From Brachycybe producta (taxonomy: Eukaryota > Arthropoda > Diplopoda > Playtdesmida > Andrognathidae), in contig JAUPFP010000002.1 in the NCBI GenBank assembly GCA_036925085.1, positions 3,340,820-3,404,819 of the forward strand: 64,000 nucleotides of DNA, read 5' to 3'. This document shows, piece by piece, positions 21,784 through 32,900 of this stretch. Made by a program: the position numbers and the translations under genes. The notes beneath the pieces are model-generated. The model did no database searches. It saw only the letters and a list, made by a program, of their open reading frames with translations, and had not been told where the DNA came from. How positions within the stretch are numbered: the first letter of the stretch is position 1; the number at the start of each line of letters is the position of its first letter.

Positions 21784-22920
21784 TCTACAAGGCCGGCATC
21801 ACTCACGTGGATGCGGACTGCATTTCACGCACGCCGGTGCATGTTCCTGAAGACTGGAACCTGCAGGCTACCCCAGACGACCTCGACGACAGCGTAGTTT
21901 ACGCAGTTACATTGCGATGGGATTGGTCGGTTGAACAAGAACGTGACACAAATCAAAATCGAACTTCGCAACAATCCGAGCTCCGAGCTTCACCATACCT
22001 ATGTCATCATAGATGAGGTTCTGTGTGCCCTTGTCTATCAGGGCAGCGTGACGCCCAAGCTCGTGGCGGTGGTACCCAGACATCTGGTACCCGAAGTTCT
22101 GAGACTTTTACATGACAGTCCTGAAGCCGGACACTTCGGCCAGGATAAGACATTGGAAAAGGTGTGCCAACGGTTCTTTTGGCCAACCTGGAAGCAAGAT
22201 ACCATCGAGTATGTGCGCACGTGCAAAATATGCCAAAAGTGCAAGACATCACAGTCTAAGTTATCCTGGTTCCTCCATGAAATGGAAATTGGGGACCCAG
22301 GTGAGTGCTGGAGAATCGATTATATTGGCCCCCTGCCAAAGTCACTGGGTGGTGTCAAGCACATCATCCTGGCGGTGGATTATGCCACCGGATTCTGCTT
22401 CGCACGAGCTGTGCACAGCCAGTCGGCCAAAACAACTAAGAATTTCCTCAAAGATACAATTGTGTATCTTATCGGGATGCCCAGGAGGATAATCACCGAC
22501 CGAGGGACATCTTTTACAGCTAAAGACACAAGCGCTGTGTGACGAGCTGGGGATAAAGCACGCCACCACGACAGCGTACTTTCCGCAAGGAGACGGTCTT
22601 GCGGAAAGGACCAGTCAAGAGACTTCTGACACCTGAAAAAGGACAGCGGGATTGGTATTTCCATCTCCAAACCGCCACCTTAGCTTACAACACCGTGACC
22701 CATACATCAACGAAGTTCTTGCCATACCATTTAATGTTTAGAACAGAGGCCCGACTACGAATCGACAATCGGGCACCTCTCCTACCGAAGGTTATGGATT
22801 CAAATCCTGCAGCACTTTCTGTGGTTGCCACGGAAGAGGTCGAAATCGCAAGGGCCAACCTGCACGAGGCCCATTTGCGACAGAAGAAGTACTACGACGC
22901 AAGACGAAAGACTCCACACG
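21784..22920 (+). pseudogene. Gypsy integrase (element 2)
   Basis: In three frames: RNase H-integrase linker (ADCISRTPVHVP), HHCC zinc domain (LLHDSPEAGHFG ... CKICQKCK), core with RIDYIGPLP (first Asp), ITDRGTSF (second Asp) and, after a frameshift near 22530, a GLAER block (Glu). It then shows TLAYNTVTHTSTKFLPYHL and a C-terminal DARRKTPHV. The D,D,E residues are all present but split by frameshifts. Confidence 0.88.
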
Positions 22921-23424
22921 TATAAAATCGTAGACCCAGTACTCGTTCGAGATCAACGCATCGTGCCTGATGAGACCAAGAAGCTACGTTACTCGTACAG
23001 GGATGGTTACACGGTAACCAAAATCATCAGCGACACGGTGCTCGAGCTGGAGCACGAAGATACGTTCGGAAGATTGATTCGAGACACGGTGAACATTGTC
23101 CACATCAAGCCAAAACAACTGAGGACAGTCGTTCAAGGGTTGGAGGGGAAGACAAATCCAGCTCCCCACAACAAGAGGAACCTACCTCCTCACCACAATA
23201 AACCAAACATCAATAACCCTATCAACAACCCATACAACCTAAATTTTTTCTTTTGGTTGTTTATATCATCACATTGGTCACTTGCTGATGCACACCAATG
23301 TAAACAAACGACAACGTGTGTGACCACAAACATTCACACACACCCCTGCTCACATTTCACCACTCGAATCCGATTCCAATGGGGGAAACTTTCGTACACT
23401 GCGTTTGGGGACCAGGTCGTCTGA
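22921..23424 (+). pseudogene. integrase C-terminus running into ORF3 start
   Basis: The first part (DPVLVRDQRIVP, YTVTKIISDTVLELEH, VNIVHIKPKQL) is the integrase C-terminal SH3-like module. The same frame then becomes Asn/Pro-rich and holds a hydrophobic stretch, FFFWLFISSHWSLADAHQC, that reads like a signal peptide with a cleavage site before AHQC, followed by more cysteines. Confidence 0.65.
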
Positions 23425-24559
23425 CAACAATAACAAACAATACTGGAAGAACGGCGTTTAATACTCAGAAACCGACACCCCGCGAGCCTCCAATAACAAA
23501 CAAATTGGGTGGCTTATTGGAGTTCCAGCTAGCTTCGTGGAATTATACGAATTCCACGGGACCCTGGAATTTCACACATCGATGGGGAAGTCGGAAAACA
23601 CACAAGTATATAGCCAACGCCGGGCTGGTCACCAGCACTTCGGAAACAATTCTGAAAGAATAAGGATGTCACAGTGCGACGAAACAACGGGAAGCCAGGA
23701 TGATGCCATCTCTGGCCCATCTACTAGGATGGACCCGGATGACACGACAATGCCGTAACATGGCATCGAGGAAGTCGAGGACGACACAACGCATGCTGTC
23801 GACCTAACGATGTCAACCACCTCGTCTCGCCATACCGCCACAGCCTCAGCAACCCCCGTACTAACCTTGCCGCAAGTGACACAACCTTTTCGCATACCAA
23901 CAGTCACTACCAGGAGACTACCGGTATATCGACCGCTTCGTCAGGAAGCACGATGTGAAAGACTGCTAAATAATTGCTGGGCACTCTGGCAACGACAGGT
24001 GCGGCCCGCGAACACCTATTACCTCGGTCACTATGACCTAATGGAGGGATTTCCGCACCTCTACATACCGGAGGAAGGACGCTACGTTGTAGGAATGTCA
24101 TACTACCTGCAACTCTCTATGGCCATCTTAATTCCGTCCACCCGGTACATCGAAATATACCAGTTTGCCGAGCAGCCCATCACTCTGGCATTGGGCGCCC
24201 TTCAGCAGGCTTTCTTCAACAGTCTCCTGGGAGTTCCACTTAGCGGAGCATACAGCATTGCCCGAATGATCGTTGGAGGACCCGTGCCACTTACCAGGCT
24301 GCCATCCTGTGGGACGCCATCTACAGTGTCCTCACCGGGCAACCACCGACACGACTGATCGCCGCCGCCGCCACCGTTCACCGGAGTTTCATGGAAAGTC
24401 TCCGGGGCTTCGACAACGGATGGATCGTCGCCGCCTGGGAGTCCTATCATCCCTGGCTGCGGAGCCACCTCCTCCACTCACCGTCAGACCCCCTACAAGC
24501 ACTTCACGGATATGTCTCTGCATGTACATGTGCATGCAATCACCCGACGTGGGTATAGA
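23250..24559 (+). pseudogene. third ORF of Gypsy element 2, unknown function
   Basis: About 1.3 kb of coding-like sequence between integrase and 3' LTR, in three frames: the signal-peptide-like start in frame 1 (to 23424), 23316-23663 in frame 3 with four Asn-X-Ser/Thr sites (NNTG, NYTN, NSTG, NFTH), then 23810-24358. A frameshift near 24290 leads to a tail containing FDNGWIVAAWESYHPWL that ends at about 24559. No transmembrane anchor or known Env motif is visible. It may be an Env-like or other secreted accessory protein. Confidence 0.5.
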
Positions 24560-24756
24560 TTAGAAATCCACATGTATTCGTGTGGTTGCCACCCATCCGG
24601 GTCGCAATATCGAAAAATTTATAAAAAAAATCAAAAATACGTTGTAACTTCTTGGTTTAAATAAGCATTCCTTTTAAATTTCCATAGGGACTCGCCACTC
24701 AGCGAGTATTAATTGTGTTTGCCTTTTTTGTATTTTCAGAATTTGCATTTTTAAAG

Positions 24757-24782
24757 GGCACTGACACTTCGGTGCCAGTGCC
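24757..24782 (+). promoter_or_regulatory. hairpin with UUCG loop before 3' LTR
   Basis: GGCACTG (24757-24763) pairs with CAGTGCC (24776-24782). Inside, CAC and GTG pair around a TTCG loop, with one A-C mismatch. In the element's RNA this would be a stable tetraloop hairpin about 120 bp upstream of the 3' LTR. Confidence 0.5.
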
Positions 24783-24905
24783 TTCCCGTAACTACATCTG
24801 TACACGGTGAGTCCTCATCCACCCATGTCTCCCCGCTGCATACCTTGAAAACCTTACATCCTTGGCTGTAGTACGAGGACGTACTCCAAGCAAAGTTGGA
24901 GGGTA

Positions 24906-25597
24906 TGTAACACCCTGTAAATCGTGATCTCGCCAAAACCATAGCCCGGGGGGTAAACAACTCTCAACCGTCCCTCCCTCCCTCCCCTCTGACTCACCTT
25001 TCTGACTCATGCCCAAGCGGCGGATTGATACAAATAGGATTATGGTCACTTGGACCTGGTTACACCTTACAGGTGTACACAGGTCCAAGGTATAAAAGGA
25101 CCACACTCCTCTTTGTCTTCAATTCTTGTCCTTTGCCTGTATTCCGTGATAAATTCCGAATCATGGGCCTGAGGACGCACCGTTAGTATTTTACATATTC
25201 ATCCTTGTAGTGTGTTTCTTACAAGTGATGAATAAAAGTGTTATAACAAGAAACAGCGTTGTCTTTCTGTAATGTAACCAACTTCTCTTCAGAGGCTGGA
25301 GACTCCACAGGGCAAGAGTTATACGATTCTCAGCAGCTACAACATCTTCTCTTGTCGGGATACCGAAAGGAGAAGATGTACATCAGCATCAACCGGAAGA
25401 GAGAGAGATGGCCGCCACTCTCCTGCATCGATTTCACCCCCATGCAGAGGAGTGACCACAATCTGTCTCCATCCAACTCTCTCTCTGCAGCTCGAATCTT
25501 CTCCGTGCGGGCACCGTACTGTTCAGAGAGGATTCGAGGTACAGAAAATGTCATCTAAAGGTTGGTAATAAATATTGGTTGATGTCAATAGCTCACA
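24906..25597 (+). repeat. 3' LTR of Gypsy element 2
   Basis: Same TG...CA boundaries and internal signals as the 5' LTR, with small indels and substitutions (for example a CCCTCC expansion near 24975). Confidence 0.9.
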
Positions 25598-25759
25598 GAT
25601 CTGAAATATTGCATAATGATGGCCCGTATGTTACGCTGTCTAAAAAGTTAAAAAGTGGTTTCGCCTGTAAATTATACTTGCAAACGACGTCCCCTTGAAG
25701 ATAATTGAAACCATATTGAAGGCTAATACCGTGTGTACACATCAGTATGATGAGTTTAA

Positions 25760-26060
25760 TGAGTTTAAATTAAATGTTTAGGTGAATTTTTTACGGAATC
25801 CAGTTAAGGACATGAAAAAAATAAAAATTGACTTTATTATTAATATTTTAAATTAAAATACTAAATCAATATTTTGTCAATAGTTTTTATATATTATATT
25901 TAACTATTAAATCAATATTTTCAGATTATTAACTGAATAAATTGAACTCGACATAGCGTTTCTTTGCCCTTCGCAGAGGGCTCTGTAGAACTCGTTTATT
26001 ATTTAAATGTATTTGAATTATCAGGTGTGTACTAGGTATTACTGGATGCAAGTTTGTCAA
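25760..26060. repeat. right arm of foldback repeat
   Basis: Inverted copy of the 15655-15760 arm (ACGGAATCCAGTTAAGGACATG, then AAATATTAATAATAAAG reversed), continuing into a block containing GCAGAGGGCTCTGTAGAAC that recurs as an inverted pair at about 28490-28610 and 28670-28760. Confidence 0.55.
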
Positions 26061-26079
26061 GTTGTGAAACGTTTCAACA

Positions 26080-26330
26080 ATTGACGTCCAAGTTTCTCCT
26101 TTAAGCCGAGGTTTCTACATTTTGAAACGGGGTTAGTTTAATGAAAACAGAGTACAGTGAGTGTGAAAGTAGTTTTACGTTTTTAAAAGCACTTTATAGC
26201 ACAATTGCAATATATAGGTTATGAATTTTGAAATTGAATTATGAAAATTGAAAGGTTTTTTAGGAAGCAAAAATTATTTTTTAAATGTATTTTTGAAATT
26301 GTTTGGTAAAAAATGTCGTAGGAAAAACAA
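26080..26330 (+). promoter_or_regulatory. upstream region shared with PHM copy B
   Basis: It aligns with 44260-44410 upstream of copy B (GTAGTTTTACG, AAAAGCACTTT, TAGCACA and neighbouring blocks). Conservation beyond the exons marks it as part of the duplicated unit; it may include promoter or 5' UTR-exon sequence. No TATA box can be chosen with confidence. Confidence 0.35.
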
Positions 26331-26448
26331 AAGTGGACATTTTCTAATGACAGGATTTAAAAAAAAAAAAAACTCAAAAACTCAAAAAATAAAAATTGAT
26401 TTCATAGCAATATGAACTTCATTTGACTATTTTAAAAATTCTCCTTAA

Positions 26449-26715
26449 GAGGCTGCATCGTAAACATCACCACAAAGAGTGTTAACATCGTTTTTCTATT
26501 GAGCCCATAGACCCAATGTTAAAAAAAAACGTTAATTTTTAAAACACACAGTCGCGGCAATATGTTTATTTTTCATATTAAAAGTTGTCCAATATTAAGT
26601 TTTCAAAGTGCAATGTGCACTTTAAATATATGCTGATCTAGTGATAGAATGAGAAAAAAATTGATAAGTGCGGTTCTATTTTTAAAAACTATTTCAAAAT
26701 CAAAGTCAAAACAGA
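26449..26715. mobile_element. palindromic TTAA MITE, left arm only
   Basis: Begins after TTAA (26445-26448) with GAGGCTGCATCG and matches the first ~260 bp of the full copy at 50973-51721. The second arm is missing. Confidence 0.6.
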
Positions 26716-26874
26716 ATCCGATTTTTTTTTATTAAATAGTTAGGATTTTTCAACTCTGCTATGAAGAGTTTCATTTTTAATAATTGCAGTTTAAATTACT
26801 ATGATAATAACTTTTATTTGATTAAAATTTATTAATTTAGGAAATTATTCAAATACAGCTGCGAAGCCAGAACA

Positions 26875-26973
26875 ATGCGTATTACTTTTTTCAGCATTTG
26901 GCTAGGAATCGCATATAGATACAATGACGTGAAAGAGTTTACTATTCAAATGCCTGGCGTTCATCCGTCACAT
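26875..26973 (+). CDS. PHM copy A exon 1 (signal peptide, MPGV motif)
   Basis: 33 codons from ATG: a hydrophobic start (ITFFSIWLGIAY) and then IQMPGVHPSH, matching the conserved MPGV at the beginning of the PHM core. A TTTAG acceptor at 26840 precedes it, so a non-coding 5' exon probably lies upstream. Confidence 0.75.
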
Positions 26974-29900
26974 GTATGTTTTTATGGTTAGACTTGTATA
27001 TATTAAGACCAGTTTATAATATGGAACACATGTTTTTCTTTGTTGGTAATAGTTTTAATATTTATGTATGCAAACAGCTGGGAATATATCGCAAATGGGC
27101 TGGAAGAGTGACACAAATAAAAAAAACACTTTTTTTGGGGGGGGGGGGAATGAGAAGATTCATGGCTCTTACTTTGAAAAAGTGAAAAAACCGTTTTAAC
27201 TATTCACAATATCGGTTTAGTTGGCTTCCCTACAATAGATTGATATAGAAAAAAATTCAACTTTAAAGTCATTATTTTCCCAAAAAAATTTTTTTAGTTG
27301 TGCATTTCTTCTGACCGAGGTGCGATATAATGTAGGCCTATTTCGTCAGCATAAATGGTTCCACTTGTTGCAAATATTATGTCGGGACTGGCCTTCAAGT
27401 AGAAACAGAGGTAAGCTGTAATTGTGTAACGTCCCACCGGACCGCTACAATGTGCGGTAAATGAAAACTTTAAAACGCTCTCACTTACCGGTGACAGAGC
27501 TCCGACGACGGGGACGGGACCGTACCTGCAGCCGCCTCTCCCACGGTGCACCTCTCGGGTGGTGCCGGCGCGGAGCTTCCCTCGATGGTGACATGCCGCC
27601 TCGTCGAGAATATTGCGGTAGAACAGCGGTTCTACCGCGAGCCGACACGATTTACCGGCCGAAAGAGGTCGGAAAGGACGGTGGAGTTTCCCCCAAACTG
27701 AAAACCCACCCTCCCGCGGTAAACACCAAGAAAACACACGGATACAAAGTAAGATGAAGAATTAAGTGTTTAATTCACACTTACGATGAACGATGGCAGT
27801 ATTTACAAGAAAGTGCTGGGCCGTTTGACCAGCCCACAAGCACTTTATATAAATAAAGGCCAACAGGCCAAAAGGCAAAAGCGAAGAGATGAAAATGCTG
27901 GCCAGTGAAGGTCTCCTTGACCTCCACCCACAGGTCTAGTCACTCAGGCTGCCCACAACCAACTGCCTAGATTCTGTGGCTGACCAGGCCACAGGAAACC
28001 TCCAGGCAACTCCACCTGGAGGGGACAGAGGTCACATCTGACCTCTCACCCATAGACTTCATGGTGAGAGGTCTGCTGGCACCAAAATGGCGTCCGTCCC
28101 AACAGCCTACTGTAGCTGTCAGGCAGACCACCATAGGGAAATTCGTCTCTGCTCAATAAAAAATTAAAATTCAGCAGACCAGGTTGCCACATTTGTAACT
28201 ATTTAGCTAAAGATGAAAACCAACTAAGCTCTATAATCAGCTTAATCTTCAGCTGGAAAAAAAAAGCTCATGGCACCATGCAGAGAAATGCTGAATTTTT
28301 TAAGCTGAAATTGTTTACAAAGAAAATGTATGCTTATTATAGGAGAGACGGGCTTCTTTTTATGAAAAAGAAGCCCGAAATACTAAATAATAAATAATAC
28401 TGCTAAAACTACTAAATACTACTAAAACTACTAAATACTACTAAAACTACTAATACTACTAAATACTAAAAAATAACTCAATATTTTGAGATTATTAACT
28501 GAATGAATTGAATTTGACATATTGTTTGTTTGCCCTTCACAGAGGGCTCTGTAGAACACGTTTATTATTTAAATGCATTTAAATTATCAGGTGAGTACTA
28601 GGTATTAGATTGGATGTTCGTCCTGGTCACTCATCTTTTAACATGATACTCTTGGCATCTCGTTCTACCTTATACAATAAACGTGTTCTACTGAGCCCTG
28701 TGAAGTGGAAGCAAACAATATTTTGAATTCAATTTATTCAGTTAATAATCTGAAAATATTGAGTTAATAACTTAATACTTAAATATAAAATATAAACTGT
28801 TGACAAAATATTGATTTAGTATTTCAATTTTAAAATAATAGTCAATAAGAGTCAATAAGTAATAAGAGATTTTTATATCAACTTCTTGGTGTATAAGGTT
28901 TATTTGGAGTTGTCTGCATTAAGCCTAGTATACACCGGGATTCTTTGTTGTGATACATTGTTGCGGGGCTGAATCTCGTCTGTTGTGATTCTGTCCCGCA
29001 ACTATGTTGCAATGTTTCGGGGCTGAATCGTGGCAGCTCAGTTTCATGTTTTTTGAGTCCCATCAAAATGGGAAACATTTCAACATTGTTGCGGGACATT
29101 TCATGGTGTGGACGTCTTTTGGAACATGAACAAAGACTCAAAGGGCTCCGTTTGCTTTTAATTATTAAAGACGTCTTTAATAATTAAAAGCCACGTCATT
29201 TTTTAAGTCTAGTACTAGACTTAAAAAAAAAAAAAAAAAAAGATGTGGACCACTGAAAATATTGTTAAACTAATTGAGGACCTTCTGTATAAATTGTGCC
29301 TGTGGGAAGTTATGGTTTTCTGACTACAAAGGCAAATAAAAGAAATGAAATTTAGAAATCCTGCCCCATCTTCCAATTTCAGGGTGTCCAAAAGGCTTAA
29401 ACCGATTGTGTTCCCAGCTGAGAATAGCTTTCGTACCCACCACCGTTTCTGCTTTTTTCGCCCCTCTCGATGAAACACCGTGTAAGCACAAATTGCTAGG
29501 GTTGCTTCTGCATGTGATAATGACATGGTGAATGACAGAAGGATGGAGAGAAACTGAGTGTAGGTGTAGACACGCAACAATGTTGCGGGTCTGAATCGCG
29601 TCAGTTGCGATTCTGCCCCGCAACATTGAATCGGAGCAGCTCCCAACAATGTATCTCAACAAAGAATCCGGTGTATACTAGGCTTTAGTAAAGGATCTCT
29701 TAAGTACTGTGGTGAATTGATTATAAGTACATGTTTAGGCTTTGCTTTCCAGGCCTGACATTAGGGGACGGCGAGCGAGGCAACCGCCTTGAGCCCCGTG
29801 CTTTCAGTGCTGACTAAACTTTTTCTGGTCCCGTGCTTTCAATAGCCCCTCAATTACAATAACAAAAAGTAGTCTTCTAGCAGCCAAATAGGCCTATGGC

Positions 29901-32900
29901 AGAGGGACATAAAAGTCCACATGCAGCATTAAGCATTGTCAAGCACATATACATGCACAAATATAAAAACAAAATGAATATACAAATGTCAATCCCACAA
30001 AATAAAATTGTCCCTATTCACCACTGCCTCAGGAAGAGAGTTCCATTGTCTTATAACTCTAGAGGAAAAAAAACCAATAATATGAGTCTGTCCTAGCAAA
30101 AAATCTTTCTAAATTTCCTAGAGTGGTCAGCCCTGCCCATGTATAGGGATTTAATGAACAGCACTAGACTGTGGTTTAGGACAATCACCACGTGTAATTT
30201 TCCCAAACAATTTTAAACTTAACTCACCCCTGCGATGTGCCAAACTATGCCATTGTAGCACTGACAGTATCTCAGTGACACTATCTGTAAATTTATGCCT
30301 GCCACAAACAAACCTAGCTTCCTTATGCTGAACCATTTCAACTGAGTGAGTGAGTGTGACAGAGTGGAGATTCCATTCACTGCAGCAATACTCAACATGA
30401 GGTCAAACCAATACTTGATAGGCAATAGTTTTAACTTGTGCTGGGCAGGTGCCCAATGTCCTTTGACTAAAACGAAGCATTTGTAGAGCTTTCCCAGTAA
30501 CACCATCAATGTTTTTTTTCCAAGAAAGGTCATCGGTCAATGTAACCCCCAAGTACTTATAACATTTGACTTGCTGTTGCCTCGAGCCTCTCATATTCTA
30601 GGGCCGACCATATTGCTTTCAATATTTTACATGTTTTAGCAAAAGCCTCTATATTATGGAGTTCCACCTTAATTTTAGAAACGAATTTCTTCCTTTATTT
30701 TATAATTTATGTATTTTTTTTTATTATAGCCTGATGAGTACATTGTGTTTGTGCAAAAATTGTTCAACAACAAAACTTATTTCATTGGTGAACATTTTAA
30801 TAATTTTATTTTAATTTTATATATTTGAAAAATAAATAAATTGACGAATTTGGGCAAATGTTTTTTGTGTGTTTGTTTTTGTAGTTTCTTTTGATCCGTA
30901 TGCCCTAATGGATATTACTCATCATATGCTGTTGTATGGATGTAAGCATGCTGATGAAGGGTAAATAAAGGAGTGTATTGCATTGATTGTTATTAGCAAA
31001 CAAATAATTTGTATTTCTTAGTCTCAAACCGAAGATTTGTGTTGGAAAAACAATACTGTATGCTTGGTCACGTGATGCTCCGAGGTTTAATTTACCAAAC
31101 GGTAACAACAATTTCATTTTGTGCTCTTAATTTTCATATTCTCAGTTCTTTTCTTTATTAAAACAATATGAAAGGTGTTGGTTTAAAAGTTGGAAACGGT
31201 ACTGACATTAACTACCTTTATTTGGAAGTTCATTATGCAAATGCCTCAAGTGATCCAAGTAAGTATATATAATTTATTCATATGAAAATTGTAAAGCAAA
31301 GTTATATGAAAAATTTGCAAAATTTCGTACGAAATGATTTACTAAATGTGATATTTTAACGTCACTTCTGCCTCATTTCGTTGTAAAATAAAGATTTCAT
31401 ACGAAATCATCACTAAAATAACGAAATTATATAATTACTAGTGGGGTAACCCGTCATAAATGACGGGAGCAAAATTCACAGGCAATTGTGTGCATGCGCG
31501 TCGTTTTTTCCTTTTTTTACTCCTTTCATTTCAATTTCAGTCACCCCCTCTCACTTTTCTCTCTCTCTCCCCCTTCTACACTTTCCAAACTTTTACCCTC
31601 ATCCCCTCCCACTTTTCTCTCTCCCCCCTTCTGCACTTTCCAAAGGAAGAGTTCAACATATAGTTGACCTTGAGAAAAAAGGTCATTTATTCAAATTTAT
31701 ATAAATTCCGACGTGCTTCAATGGTTTTTGTTACTCCACACACGCACGCAAGCAAGCAAGCACGCGCGTGCGTTACTCCACACACACACACAGACCTGGG
31801 ATATTATATATATAACTAGTGGGGTAACCCGTCATAAATGACGGTAGCAAAATTCACAGGCAATTGTGCGCATGCGCGTCGTTTTTTTCTTTTTTTACTC
31901 CTTTCATTTCAATTTCAGTCACCCCCTCCCACTTTTTTCCCTCCTCCACGTTTCTTTCTTTCCCTCCCCCCCTCTACCCTTTCCAACCTTTTCCCTCTCG
32001 AATTTAATATCATGGGGTTCTTGAATGGCGAGTGTGCAACCTTGAGAAAAAAAGCAGGTTATTTATTCATTTAAATTTATATAAATTCTGACGTGTTTCA
32101 AGGTTTGTCTAGCGTTATCACAGACAGACACCCACACACTCACAAAGATGTGACACCCTGTAGAAACAGAAGGTGAAACACTTAAGTCAAGAATTTAGTC
32201 TTGACAGTATGGCACCCCTTGGTGCACAGATGTTCGGACATGGGTGGCCCGAATTCTAGAGAATTCGTGGAACCAAGTCCGACCGTGAGAAAATTGGAAA
32301 TAAGTTCCAAGAATATTTCTGATTATGATTTAGTATCCCCGGCCCAGGGCAATGATTGGCCCAGTTGGTCAATCATTAAGCCCTGAGGTGACAGTTGCCA
32401 CTCCCAGGAGACCGGACAAGTGAGCCTGAGACTTGAGTGTGAGGACAGTCAGATTTTAGACACGGAGTAGATCAGTCAGTCTTCAGAGTTAAGAGAGTGA
32501 ACTTAGACAGTCAGAATCTAGAGTTTAACCGGATAAGTTCCGGGCTAAACAGTCAAGTAGAGACTGAAAAGACAAGTAAGTCTTGTTCTAGACAGTCGTT
32601 CTAGAAGAGTTAAGTTCTGACTTAGAGTAACAGAGTTTTGTAAAGAGTGTTATCAAGAATGTAATAACCAAAGAGCTAGTAAAGAGACATTATTATACAT
32701 CAACCTGTGTCAGTGTTGTATATGTGAATTATATTGGGTTTCTGTACTCCTAAAATAGAGGAGTATCCAGCAGAAGGTACTCAGACACAGCCTGAGTCCC
32801 TCTGCCTGGAGCCTCCAGCAACTCAACGAAAAGGACTAGTTACTTCGGCATCGTCACGCCCTATATCCAAAGATCCCTAGGAAAGACGGTCTTTTTGTGG

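Larger units (their letters stand above)
15893..25597 (+). mobile_element. Ty3/Gypsy element 2, two LTRs
   Basis: A 9.7-kb element with LTRs of about 684 and 692 bp, GATC duplications, a primer-binding site, a long leader, a Gag remnant without capsid or zinc knuckle, protease, RT, RNase H, integrase and a third ORF. The LTRs differ by roughly two dozen small changes by eye, so it is not a fresh insertion. Several frameshifts and stops interrupt pol. Confidence 0.9.

Noticed and set aside
27294-27757. Open frames in the GC-rich block of intron 1
   Set aside because: High GC lowers stop frequency; Arg-rich frames on both strands show no domain, and the block looks like a solo LTR.
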